NCBI GenBank assembly: GCA_016617855.1
Contig: JAECUM010094169.1
Location: forward strand, 1-64,000
Direction of reading: 5' to 3'
Length of the DNA: 64,000 bases
Source: Megalonaias nervosa
Lineage: Eukaryota; Mollusca; Bivalvia; Unionida; Unionidae
The notes under the pieces are model-generated. The model was given only the letters and a program-made list of their open reading frames with translations. It had not been told where the DNA came from and searched no databases. Each line of letters starts with the position of its first letter. Within the stretch, counting starts at the first letter, position 1. Below are positions 1 to 10,204 of the stretch, in pieces. Position numbers and translations under genes: made by a program.

Positions 1-380
1 GTGGTCACTGGGACCATCTCTCAGTCACATAAGCCTTCCAATGGTCCACTCTCACCATCTCTAAGTTAACTATACCTTCGAATGGACCATTCGGACAATC
101 TATCAGTTAAATGTATCTTCCAATCGTCCACTAGGACCATCTCTCAGTTTATGTTTCAACGGTCCACTCGGACCATCTTTCAGTTATGTACACCATCCAA
201 TGGTCCACTAGGACAATCTCTCAGTTAAGTACACCGTCCAATGGTTCACTCGGACCATCAATCAATTAATTGCAGCTTCTAATTGTCTACTCAGACCATA
301 TTTCAGTTAAGTACACCATCCAATGGTCGACTCGGACCATCTCTCAGTTAAGTACACCATCCAAAGATCCACTCAACGGT
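1..380. repeat. Minisatellite, ~41-bp unit, about 9 diverged copies
   Basis: The core words 'ccatctctcagttaagtac' and 'caatggtccactcgga' recur about every 41 bases from the first base of the window. The array therefore probably continues upstream of the window. Copies differ at many positions, so the array is old. No open reading frame of note crosses it. Confidence 0.85.
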
Positions 381-1149
381 TACATAGAGGAGGTTCAGCT
401 GTACTGATGTGAGGTATATTTCAGTTTCAATGCATCAGAGGGATGTAACTACAGAGCTTTCCAACTCTGTTCTTCTTGTTTGTGACTTTTACACAGAGGC
501 GTAAAATGTTACATCTGATACGTTGATCACTGCAGTTAATTCGACGTTTAACAGTTTTCTGGTCTGATATTTTTAAACGACTAAAATGTTAAAAAGGTGA
601 AAATTCCCTGGCAGCGAAAGGGTTGAGCGTCATGAGTTGTATTGTTGGTTTCATTCCCTTGTACGAAGCAAGTTTTGTCCCTGGGTAACGATGTACTTTT
701 ATCTCCGTTGTTACTGATTGTATAACACTCAGTCAGGATATGAAAGGATGAGCCTACATTTTTAATTTACCTATAGACATTCCTGTACCGAGGAATGAAC
801 AATTAATCAGATTTACCTAGCCACATAAATTTATTTTATGTTGCAATAAATTTTGATGATGGGCAAGTCACTGCTATGGTAATAAGTTCTATCAAATTGG
901 TTTAAAAACACCTAAGCTGGTTTGCTTCTTGTTATGAACTTCTGGTGGATCAAAGAACACAGCTGTAGAGAACATGTACAAATTGTCCAGTATCATGTTT
1001 TAGTGACGAACGTTCCACCCTGAGTTAGACAGTTCCACCCTGAGTAGTACAGTTTCACCCTAAGTAGGATCAATATATAGAGGCTGAATTAATTAATGGA
1101 ATCGGGTGGTTGACTTGCAAATGAGAAAGTTGTGTCTTGGTAGTTTTCT
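381..1149. other. No gene seen; one short 3-copy repeat
   Basis: The stretch holds no supported gene. At about 1011-1068 a ~21-base phrase, 'gttccaccctgagtagtac', occurs three times in a row with changes. The rest is ordinary AT-rich sequence. Confidence 0.6.
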
Positions 1150-1580
1150 AGTTACCCAGTAGGTGTTATATGCTATGATTACTCAGCAGGTGTTACCTGG
1201 TATAGTCATTCAATATGTGTTACACGATGTGATTACTCAGCACATGCTACATGCTATGATTACTCAGCATGTGTTACATGCTATGATTATTCAGCAGGTG
1301 TTACATGCTATGATTACTCAGCAGGTGTTACATGCTGTGATTACTCGGTATGTGTTACATGCAATGATTACTCAGCAGGTGTTACATGCTATAATTACTC
1401 ATAAGGTGTTACCTGTTTCGGTTACTTAGTATGTGTTACATGTTACATGCAATGACTGCTCAACAGATATTACATGATATGATTGCTCAGCAGGTGTTAC
1501 ATGCTATAGGTATTGAATAGGCGTTTCCACGCTGTGATTACTGGGTAGGTTTTACATGCTATGATTACTCAATAGGTGAC
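1150..1580. repeat. Minisatellite, 27-bp unit (about 15 copies)
   Basis: The unit is built from 'gtgttacatgctatgatt' followed by 'actcagcag', and it repeats every 27 bases. Because 27 is a multiple of three, an 88-codon frame at 1163-1429 reads a 9-residue repeat (VLHAMITQQ-like). This is an array artefact, not a gene. Copies become more degenerate toward 1580. Confidence 0.85.
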
Positions 1581-1673
1581 TAACATACACCACACAGGTT
1601 TATCAACAGTTAGATACATATTTTCAGTCATGAATGTTGTCAGGCCCGTTTTAAAAAAAAAAAGTTGCCCTGA

Positions 1674-2436
1674 TGTCATCATCATCATCATCATCAATCC
1701 CTTAACCCAAGAGGTCGTTGGGGCACCACAGTTGACTTTGCAACCAATTCTCTCCATCTTTCCCTGTTCTCTACTGCCCTTTGGGAATCTCCAAATCCCA
1801 TGCCTGTCCACTCCTTAATGTTGTCTTCCCACCTCTTTTTCTGTCTGCCTCTTCTTCTGCACCCTCGCACTGTGCCTTGCAGAATTGTTGTTGCCAGTCC
1901 AGATGATGTTGAGACATGACCGTACCACTTCAGTTTAAGCTTTTTTACAGTGGTCAAGAGGTCTTCATAGGATCCGACGGCTCGTTGGATCCTGTTGTGG
2001 ACTTCTTCGTTGGTTACATGGTCAATGTATGAGATGCCCAAGATCTTGCGGTAGCATCGCATTTCAAAGGTTTGAATCCTTCTTTGTAGATCTGATGTGA
2101 GCGTCGATGTTTCACAAGCATACAGAAAGATAGATATGACAATCGAGCGCGTCAGCCTTATTTTGGAACCAAAGCAATGTTGGTATCTCTCCATATTGGT
2201 TTCAACCTTGTTATTGTTGCTATTGTCTGGGCAATCCTGCAAAGTATTTCTGGTTTGGAGCCCTCGTCTGTGATAATTGATCCCAAGTACTTAAAGCTTG
2301 TGACTCTTTCCAGCTTCTGTCCACTGACCTTTATTTCTGCACTGATGCCATTGGTGTTGTTTGGTGTTGTTTGTCATCAATTTGTTTTTTTTTTATGTAC
2401 AGCATCAGTTTGGCCCTGATGTATTGCACAACAAAA
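1674..2436 (-). pseudogene. LINE (non-LTR retrotransposon) reverse-transcriptase C-terminal region, 5'-truncated and frameshifted
   Basis: Read on the minus strand, 2242-1694 gives the C-terminal end of a non-LTR reverse transcriptase: a FLYACE segment, then a segment with CYRKILGISY, then KWYGHV, then RRGRQKKRWEDNIKEW. This pattern is typical of animal endonuclease/reverse-transcriptase LINEs. The upstream part (about 2370-2170) continues the family with FKYLGSIITDEG and RIAQTIATITRLKPIW, but in another frame. One frameshift therefore lies near 2165-2180. A second break and in-frame stops lie near 2395. The GAT-type run at 1674-1697 follows the stop codon and looks like the microsatellite tail of the element. 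The catalytic palm domain is absent, so this is a dead 3' fragment. I cannot assign the clade without a search. Confidence 0.85.
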
Positions 2437-2448
2437 TAGACAAGGACA

Positions 2449-2935
2449 TGTCATATCATGGTACACCGAAGATCGTTGCATCGTGGTACACAGAAGATCG
2501 CTGTATCGTGGTACATAAAAGATCGCTGTATCGTGGTACATAATAGATCGCTGTATCGTAGTACATAAATGATCGTTGTATCGTGGTACATAAAAGATCG
2601 TTGTATCGTGGTATATAGAAGATCGTTGTATCGTGGTACATAGAAGATCGCTGTATCGTGGTATATAGAAGATCGTTGTATCGTAGTACATAAAAGATCG
2701 CTGTATCGTAGTACATAAATGATCGTTGTATCGTGGTACATAAAAGATCGTTGTATCGTGGTATATAGAAGATCGTTGTATCGTGGTACATAGAAGATCG
2801 CTGTATCCTGGTACATAGAAGATCATTGTATCGTGGTACATAGAAGATAGTTGTATCATGGTACATACAATATCGTGGTACATAGAAGATCGTTGTATCG
2901 TAGTACATAGAATATCGTGATAGAAGATTATGGTA
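2449..2935. repeat. Minisatellite, 25-bp unit (about 19 copies)
   Basis: The unit 'gatcgttgtatcgtggta' plus 'catagaa' recurs every 25 bases with few changes. The unit lacks stop codons on the minus strand and 25 is not a multiple of three. As a result all three minus frames stay open together for 120-168 codons, each reading a 25-residue super-repeat. These frames are artefacts. The array directly abuts the truncated LINE end. Confidence 0.9.
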
Positions 2936-3142
2936 CATATCCGATTTTATCCAACCATGCTATACTTTTGATTTTCAGGGATTAGCTGCTACTTTTAGTC
3001 ATCAACTTCTACTGTCACATTTACAGTTTTAGCTGGACATCAGTGACTAATCTGTACTGCACATGTAACCGTACAGTTTTAGCTGGACATCAGTGACTAA
3101 TCTGTGCTGTACATGTAACCGTACAGTTTCAGCTGAACATCA

Positions 3143-3150
3143 GTGACTAA

Positions 3151-3219
<69 letters not shown>

Positions 3220-3871
3220 TTTGGATTTTTAACGTAGCTTTAAAAAAATTTCAGTCATATCGCTACGATGTCTGCAGTGTGACAGTTTAGAGTGATGTCT
3301 AGCACTGGGGCATCATGCCGGAGATATGTAGCATGATGTCCCACCTAGTCACATTATCCTGACACCAGGCCGACCAGTCCTAACGCTAACCTCTTAATGC
3401 TTAGCGCCTAGCGAGGCAGCTGCAGTGGCGTCACTAGGGGTGCGGTGTGTGCGGACCGCACCGGGTGACACCATCAGAGGGGGTGACACCAAAATGACTG
3501 TCTATAAAATTTTTGAATTTTTGTGCAGGAAGGAGGTCCATAGGGGTGACACCATGAGTTACCGCACATAAGTGTCTATCAAAGTTTTGAATTTTTTTGC
3601 AGGAAGGAGTTCCATGGGGGTGACACCATGAGTTACCGCACATGACTGTCTATCAAATTTTTGAATATTTGTGCAGGAAGGAGGTCCATGGGCGTGACAC
3701 CATGAGTTACCGCACTGGGTGACACCAACCCTAGTGACTCCACTTGGCAGCTGTTAGTACCATTTGTATAAGTCTTTGGTATGACTCGGCTGGGGTTCGA
3801 ACCCATGACCTCTCGCATCTGAGGCGGACGCTCTAACCACTAGGCCACGGAGCGGTCGTGACTAATCTGTG
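3143..3871 (-). mobile_element. SINE family A copy (tRNA-derived, (CA)n tail) with 14-bp target-site duplication
   Basis: On the minus strand the element starts near 3857 with a tRNA-like head: 'ggcctagtggttagagcg' as the A-box region and 'gggttcgaacccc' as the B box. It runs through a family body and ends in a long (CA)n tail, seen as (TG)n on the plus strand at 3152-3218. The flanking words 'gtgactaatctgtg' at 3143-3156 and 3858-3871 are identical 14-base target duplications. A 323-bp DNA element sits inside it at 3423-3745. Confidence 0.9.
3415..3753. mobile_element. hAT-like MITE nested in SINE A, 8-bp target-site duplication, internal tandem repeats
   Basis: The element spans 3423-3745. 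It starts CAGTGGCGTCACTAGGG and ends with the reverse complement of AAGTGGAGTCACTAGGG, a 17-base inverted repeat with two mismatches. It is flanked by identical 8-base copies 'ggcagctg' at 3415-3422 and 3746-3753; other SINE A copies have this word once. The CAG start and 8-bp duplication fit the hAT superfamily. Inside, a ~75-base unit (gtgacacc...gcaggaaggaggtccat) is repeated about three times. There is no transposase, so it is non-autonomous. Confidence 0.82.
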
Positions 3872-3990
3872 CTGAACATGTAACCGTACACTTTTAGCTG
3901 GACATCAGTGACTAATCTGTACTGCACATGTAACCGTACAGTTTTAGCTGAACATCAGTGACTAATCTGTGCTGTACATGTAACTGTAGT

Positions 3991-4439
3991 TTTCATACAT
4001 TCTCATAAGAGCATGATGTTATGTCGTGTCTACACGTATTTCTTTCTGTTTTCATTTTAGCACCATTCCACCTATATAAGTAAATCCAACATAATTTTTT
4101 ATTAAGTAGTTAGTACCAAGATCTGAACAATTTTATCGATTTTAAATACAAATGTCCACATAGAAAGTGATGCGTTATCTAAGAAAAAAGAAAGAGTACA
4201 GTTTTTTCAACTAAGTGAGTGGATATAAAACACTGCGTGAAATTCCCCTCTTCACATTGGACTAAACTGTATCTACAATGAAGTTACCATTTCTTATTGA
4301 TCAAAAACTTTAGCTAATACGTTAATTTCATATAGTGGTAGGTTTCAAATTAAGTATTCTACACTATTTGCATTTTTTCCAGAAAAAAATGTACTGAATA
4401 AAGAACGCTTAAAAAAAGTAAGGATGATCTTCCGGTACG
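3991..4439. other. No feature seen
   Basis: AT-rich sequence without a convincing reading frame or repeat. Confidence 0.5.
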
Positions 4440-4680
4440 GCTGTACATGGGGAAGACCAGTGTGTCTGTACAGTGGGAAGACCGGTATGTCTGTACAGTG
4501 AGAAAACTGATATGTCTGTATTGTGGGAAGACTGGTATGTCTGTACAATGGGAAGACCGGTATGTCTGTATATTTGGAAGACCAGAATGTCTGTACAGTG
4601 GGAAGACCGATATGTCTGTAAAGTGGGAAGACCGGTATGTCTATACAATGGGAAGACCGGTATGTCTGTACAGTGGGAAG
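4440..4680. repeat. Minisatellite, ~25-bp unit (about 9 copies)
   Basis: The unit 'gggaagaccggtatgtctgt' plus 'acagt' repeats every 25 bases. As with the array at 2.4-2.9 kb, the unit length leaves several frames open on both strands (79-144 codons). These are artefacts. The two 25-bp arrays do not share sequence. Confidence 0.88.
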
Positions 4681-5055
4681 ATGGCGGCTGCCAGTCCTTA
4701 TCTTTATTATATACATGTACGATCCTGGAATGAAAAAAAGAATATGTGTAACACCATGCAGTGTCAAGATTTTCTGCACACTATACGTTTATGTGATACA
4801 GTGTGGCAGTCTAAACTGAGTCATTCTTTTTATTGACCCTAAAACCAATTCCTGCAAAAAATTAATTCCTAAACATTGTTTGAGCATAGACAAAACTATT
4901 TGAATCAGTGCATATCCGTAAGATTTTATCCAAGTCCGCCTAAATAATAATTTTATCTATGAGTGTTTGTATATAAAAAAAATCATGTATATTGATTTAC
5001 ATGTCAAGTGTACAAGAATAAATCCAAATTGCAAAGTAGCACGGGCTTTTAGTAA

Positions 5056-5058
<3 letters not shown>

Positions 5059-5094
<36 letters not shown>
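5059..5094. repeat. (GT)n microsatellite
   Basis: About 18 perfect GT dinucleotides at the left edge of the compound repeat that follows. Confidence 0.95.
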
Positions 5095-5096
<2 letters not shown>

Positions 5097-6390
5097 AGAT
5101 TACCTACATTAGGAGGAAAACCTCATGCTTACACACCAACATTAGGAGGACCTCTGACATTAGGAGGATATCCTCCTAATGCTTCCTCCTAATGTATGTG
5201 GTGTAACGTGTGTTCACATCATCTCCATTAGGAGGAAAGCCCCATGTTTACTCAACTACATTAGGAGGACTTATGTAATGATTAAGTGAAGGATAATGTT
5301 CATGATAAAGTCAATGGCAATGTGTATGATAAAGTGAAGGATAATGTGTATAATAAAGTCAGTGGCAATGTGTATGATAAAGTCAAGGATAATGTGTATG
5401 ATAAAGTCGGAGTAATGATAATATGTATGAAAATGTCATGGATAATGTGCATGATAATGTCCAGGATAATGTGTACGATCAAGTCGAAGTAATGATAATG
5501 TGTATGCTAATGTCAAGGATAATGTTTATAATAAAGTGAAGGGTAATGTGTATGGTAAAATCAAGGATAATGTGTCTGATAAAAATCAAAGATATTGTGC
5601 ATGATGAAGTCGGAGTAATGATACTGTGTATGATAAATTCAAGAATAATGGGTATGATAATGTCCAGGATAATGGGTATGATAATGTCATGGATAATGGG
5701 TATGATCAAGTCGGAATAATGATAATGTGTATGATAAAGTCAAGGATAATGTGTATGATAAAGTCTGAGCGATGTGTATGATAAAGCCAAGGTTAATGTG
5801 TTTAATGAAGTCAAGGGTAATGTGAATGATAAAGTCAATGGCAATGTGTATGATACAATCAAGGGTAATCTGCATGTGTGTACACATCACCGACATTAGG
5901 AGGAAAACGTCATATTTACACACCAACATTAGAATGGCGTAGGACTAATGTGTTATGATAGAGGCAAGGATAATGTGTATAATAAAATAAAGGATAATGT
6001 ATATGATAAAGTAAAGGGTAATGTGCATGTTTTTGTACACATTATCTACATTAGGAGAAACCCCATGTTTACATAACAAAATTAGGAGGACTTATGACTA
6101 CTGTGTATAGTAAAGTGAAGAATAATTTGTATGATAAAGTCGTAGCAACGTGTTTGATAAAGTCAAGGATGTGTAGAATGATGCAAAGGGAATGTGTATG
6201 ATAAAGTCAAGGGTAATGAACGAGATAAAGTCAAGGATAATGTGTATGATAATGACAAGGATAACGTGTATGATAAAGTCAAAGGTAAAGTGTATGATAA
6301 AGCTAATGATAATGTGCATAATACAAACAAGAATAACGTGTATGATAAAGTCAAGGATAATGTGTATAATAAAGTCAAAGGTAATGTGTA

Positions 6391-6392
<2 letters not shown>
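5095..6392. repeat. Compound array: 'acattaggagga' blocks plus long 24-bp minisatellite
   Basis: Blocks rich in 'acattaggaggaaaacctca' occur at 5100-5275, 5885-5935 and 6040-6090. Between and after them runs a 24-base unit, 'aaggataatgtgtatgat' plus 'aaagtc', with several dozen diverged copies to 6392. In frame the unit reads an 8-residue DNVYDKVK-like repeat on plus and LSYTLSLT-like on minus, giving several open frames that are not genes. A perfect 24-base palindrome centred on 'ggatatcc' lies at 5158-5181. Confidence 0.88.
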
Positions 6393-6393
<1 letters not shown>

Positions 6394-6437
<44 letters not shown>

Positions 6438-6927
6438 TACTTGGATTTTTAACGTAGCTTTAACAATTTTAGTCACATGGCCACGATATCTGCAGTGTGG
6501 CGGTTTATAGTGATGTCTACTGAAGGCATCATGCCGCAGACTTTTAGCATCATGTCCCACCCAGTCACATTATCCTGACACCAAGCCGACCAGACCTAAC
6601 GCTAACCTCTTATCGCCAAGCCCAGGGCCGGATTAGGCCTTTGGGGGCCCTGGGCACAGCCAACATAAGAGCCCATAGCTATCCTGCCTTGTCCATAGAT
6701 ATGGTTACAGTACTATTAACAACACTGCCTGTGAAATCAGACGATAATATACGGAGCCCCTTGAGCCTCGGGGGCCCTAGGCACGTTGCCCACTTCGCCC
6801 TATGGATAATCAGTCCCTGGCTGAGCCCAAAGCGAGGTTTCTGCTAGTACCATTTTCATAAGTCTTTAGTTTGACTCGGCCCAGATTTGAACCTGTGACC
6901 TTGAACCACTTAGGCCACTCAGCGGTC
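6394..6927 (-). mobile_element. SINE family A copy, (CA)n tail, interrupted by a DNA element
   Basis: The body matches the copy at 3.2-3.9 kb: 'aacgtagctttaac', 'catcatgccgcagac', 'cccacccagtcacattatcc', 'gctagtaccatttt'. A tRNA-like head reads on the minus strand from about 6927. The (TG)n at 6394-6436 is its tail on the plus strand. The head is more worn than in other copies: the B box reads 'gatttgaacc' on plus. I found no clear target duplication. About 200 bases at 6622-6820 are foreign to the family. Confidence 0.85.
6622..6820. mobile_element. Inverted-repeat DNA element nested in SINE A (candidate)
   Basis: Relative to other SINE A copies, extra sequence begins CCAGGGCCGGATTA and ends with the reverse complement of CCAGGGACTGATTA, a 14-base inverted repeat with two mismatches. 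It contains GC-rich words such as 'tttgggggccctgggcac' near the left end and a similar 'cgggggccctaggcac' further in. No clean target duplication is visible, so exact ends are uncertain. There is no transposase. Confidence 0.6.
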
Positions 6928-7706
6928 GAGCAAATTTAGTTATCTAATGTATCACTTCAGTATGCAAACATTAAAATGAGACATAATTGATATTGCTTTC
7001 GGGTATTTTTTTTAACTAAGAAAACCTCTCAGCAATGATAGTAATTCACAATTTTACTTTTGTTTGAACATTGTGTCAATCATTCTGCAAATAGTCCACA
7101 TTTGTTTGAACTTACTATCAAAAGCATTGCATGTCCCAATCAATCGTTTGATGCATATGAGACATTAACTCCGGAAATCATGCCGATCTCATTTGTTCCC
7201 ACTTGTACAAAAAACAATTAATTAAACAACAATAACAAAATCGTAAACTCACCTATGCACTAAACATAGGCTATAAAGTTGCATGTATGCGCACGTAAGT
7301 TTTCTTCAGTGTGACTTAGCTCGTTGAGTTTATTTCAGTTGTGATAAGATTCTTCTGAAGGTCAGAATTTTGACGACTGTGCATTGCAAATGTCCTATAA
7401 TTTTCACTATGGGTTGGGGTTTTTTTTCTGATTTTTTTATGCTAAGTCTATCTATAAGCTATAATACGTAATTCTAGCCATAAGCTTTAAGTGCCGGCAC
7501 GTAGCAGTCACGTTTCACCAGAATTTTGATGAGTACAAATTATTAGAGCAAGCAAAGGTAATACTAATTTGGTACAACCAGAATGGATACATTGACAGTG
7601 TCTCAGGAAGTGGAGCACGTAGGTGTCGAGGGTACCGACCTCCATGCTGTCATTTGTTTTTAATGAGAACTCAGGTAAGAAGCCTTTTGATGATCTATGA
7701 CAAAAT
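6928..7706. other. No gene seen
   Basis: AT-rich sequence with no supported reading frame or tandem array. Confidence 0.5.
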
Positions 7707-7897
7707 GTTGTCTGTTACAAAACTAGAACACAGCCTTGTCAGACAGACAAACTGTTATCTGTTACAAAACTAGTACAAATCGTTGTCAGACATACAAGCT
7801 GTTATCTGTTACAAAACTACTACAAAGCGTTGTTAGACAGACAAACTGTTATCTGTTACAAAACTAGTACACAGCGTTGTCAGCCAGACAAACTGCA
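7707..7897. repeat. Minisatellite, ~47-bp unit, four copies
   Basis: The unit 'tgttatctgttacaaaacta' followed by 'gtacaaagcgttgtcagaca' repeats four times with scattered changes. Confidence 0.85.
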
Positions 7898-7966
7898 TGC
7901 GTTGAAATACGTATTAAGCGAACACACCTTCACACAACTGCTTGGGATTAATTTCCGAGGATTAGT

Positions 7967-8189
7967 CTGGTTTGGTTTCGTGGACTTCAACACTAATTTC
8001 AGCACGTGATATGCTATTTGGTGCGGCTAGTATATTTGATGGAATAATAACCCGGGGAGACCCTGGGAAGAACCACCGACCCACTAGAACCAACTGTCAA
8101 GGTTTTTCAGATACCCACGTTGATCGAGACTTGAACTCACCGCGGACTGATGTGAGATTGGACCACTTGGCCACTCGGAGTCCTTCTAA
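7967..8189 (-). mobile_element. SINE family B copy (tRNA-derived), decayed
   Basis: On the minus strand from about 8189: 'gagtggccaagtggtcc' (A-box region), 'gagttcaagtctcg' (B box), then 'gtgggtcggtggttcttccc' and a tail part matching 'gtgctgaaa...gtt'. It is clearly the same family as the copies at 9.97, 24.1, 24.4 and 53.5 kb, but with many substitutions. Confidence 0.8.
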
Positions 8190-8230
8190 TTTTGTATGAA
8201 AGATGGACACACCGCAATAACATTGGCCTT

Positions 8231-8234
<4 letters not shown>

Positions 8235-8286
<52 letters not shown>
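8235..8286. repeat. (TC)n microsatellite
   Basis: About 26 perfect TC units just beyond the head of the SINE B copy. Confidence 0.95.
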
Positions 8287-8289
<3 letters not shown>

Positions 8290-8519
8290 ACCATGTGTAT
8301 TTTTATGTCCATTTAAACAAAAACACATATCATACTTGCAAACATTGCTGATAGCATCAGAATATATGTAAAAACCGTTTTTTCATATACAAATGGTTTT
8401 GATAAAGGATGAGCTGTTACCTGATAGAGTTCTGTTTTTTCGTATATTCTGTCCATACTATAATGTTGGACCAAGAATGTATGTTAGATACAATTCCTGA
8501 AATTCTTATAAATGTCTTG

Positions 8520-9060
8520 TTCACCATGCAGCAATGTACCCAAAATAATTCAGCTATGCTGAACATGAAACAATATACCCAAAATAAATCAACTATGCTG
8601 AACATGAAACAATGTACCCAAATGAACCAACTATGCTAAACATGAAACAATGTACCCAAAATAAATCAACTATGCTGAACATGAAACAATGTACCCAAAT
8701 GAATCGATTATGCTGAACATGACACAATGTACCCAAATGAATCAACTATGTCAACCATGAAACAATGTACCCAAATTAATAAGCTATGCTGATCGTGAAA
8801 TAATGTACCCAGATTAATAAACTATTGATAACCATGAAATAATGTACCCAGATTAATAAACTATGTTGACCATGAAACAATATACCCAAATGAATCAACT
8901 ATGCCAACCACGAAACAATATAACCAAATTAATCAACTTTTTCTGATCATGAAGCAATGTACCCATATGAATCATCAATGCTGACCAGGAAATAATATAT
9001 CCACATTTATAAACTATGCGGAGCATGAAACAGTGTACCAAAATCACTGAACTATGCAGA
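8520..9060. repeat. Minisatellite, ~38-bp unit (about 14 copies)
   Basis: The core words 'caatgtacccaaatgaatca' and 'actatgctgaacatgaaa' recur every ~38 bases. Divergence increases toward the right end. Confidence 0.88.
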
Positions 9061-9169
9061 GTTCTCGTTTTAGTGATGATACTTTCAAATGTATTTGAAG
9101 AAAACCACTCCATGTAAAACGGTTACAAGGTTTGCGCTGAAAAAGGTGTAAACCACGAAACAAGCAACC

Positions 9170-9660
9170 AACCAATCTTTTAAGTATGAGTTGTGTCCTA
9201 AATTCTTCAATGCGTTACTAAGACCCACCTTAAAGAATCAGTTGTGTCCGAAATTCTTCAATGCTTTTCTAAGACCCATCTTAAAGTATAAGATGTGTCC
9301 AAAATTCTTCAATGCGTTATTAAGACCCAACTTAAAGGATCAGGTGTGTGCAAAATTTTAATTTGCGTTACTAAGACCATCTTAAAGCATTAGCTGTGTC
9401 CGAAATTGTTCATTTCGTTACTAAGACCCATCTTCAAGCATCAGGTGTGTCCGAAATTCTTCAATACGTTACTAAGACCCATCTTAAAGCATCAGGTGTG
9501 TCCGAAATTCTCCAATACGTTACTAAGACCCATCTTAAAGGATCAGTTGTGTATGCAATTCTTCTCTGCTTTACCTAAACCACCTTCAAGCATCAGCCAT
9601 GTCTAAAATACTAACTGCGTTACTAAGATCCACCTAGAAGCAGTTATGTCTGAAATTCTT
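9170..9660. repeat. Minisatellite, ~51-bp unit (about 10 copies)
   Basis: The unit contains 'ccgaaattcttcaatgcgtt', 'actaagacccatcttaaag' and 'catcaggtgtgt'. Two overlapping plus-strand frames of about 60 codons reflect the repeat only. Confidence 0.88.
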
Positions 9661-9925
9661 CACTTGAAAACTTATCAGGAGCTCATACGAAAACAGAAAA
9701 TACATTTGGCGGTGGTGTTGCGATTCTTTTCGATGGTAATATACATTACCGAGAAGACATGACCTCGAATTCACCATGAAATAACTTGGATCCACATATT
9801 TCATAAACCAAAATAATTTTGTTGCTCACGTTTTGCAGACGCCTAATTTCTTCTTTATTAGGTCACATTATTTTTTCGAGAGGACACTATGTCATAGAGT
9901 CCGGCATTATGCAATTCTGTCGTAT

Positions 9926-9949
9926 AAAAAAAAAAAAAAAAAAAAAAAA
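9926..9949. repeat. Poly(A) run
   Basis: Twenty-four A residues followed by T. It lies just left of the SINE B target duplication and is not that element's tail. Confidence 0.9.
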
Positions 9950-9960
9950 TCACCGTGGGA

Positions 9961-10204
9961 CGTAAAGTATTGATGTTGTTGCTTTGGGTTTACGACCATT
10001 TCTCAGCACAAGATAGGCTATACCTTGCAGCCATTATAATTGGTGGAGGAAGAACCCGATAAACCCCGGCAAGAACCACCGACCCACGGGAAGCTACTGG
10101 CAAGCTTTCTCGCACACTTACGGGGACAGAGGTGAGATGCTAGTGATCGGTAAAAGCAAGTGCTTTAGACCACTTGGCCACCCGGGCCCCTCGTAATGTA
10201 TTGA
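9961..10204 (-). mobile_element. SINE family B copy with 13-bp target-site duplication
   Basis: On the minus strand the element runs from about 10191 with a tRNA-like head ('gggtggccaagtggtctaaa', then a worn B box), through 'ggcaagaaccaccgaccca' on plus, to a CAA-rich tail at about 9974. The flanks 'cgtaaagtattga' (9961-9973) and 'cgtaatgtattga' (10192-10204) are 13-base target duplications with one mismatch. Confidence 0.88.

Larger units (their letters stand above)
3022..3990. repeat. 50-bp tandem repeat interrupted by a SINE
   Basis: The unit starts 'gtacagttttagctggacat' and contains 'cagtgactaatctgt' and 'acatgtaacc'. Copies begin at about 3022, 3071 and 3121. The array is then cut at 3156 and resumes at 3858 in the same register, with two to three more copies up to about 3990. 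The array is therefore older than the SINE inserted in it. Confidence 0.9.

Noticed and set aside
2377..2938. Overlapping minus-strand frames of 121-168 codons
   Set aside because: They are pure translations of the 25-bp minisatellite, with all three frames open. There is no evidence of a protein.
3780..3857. tRNA genes (also heads at 19.56, 24.12, 24.42, 53.51 and 61.77 kb)
   Set aside because: A- and B-box words are present, but each lies at the head of a SINE body with family-wide sequence following. They are SINE promoters, not stand-alone tRNA genes.
8520..9660. Regularly spaced repeats as a CRISPR array
   Set aside because: Units are contiguous with no unique spacers, there are no cas genes, and the genome is eukaryotic.
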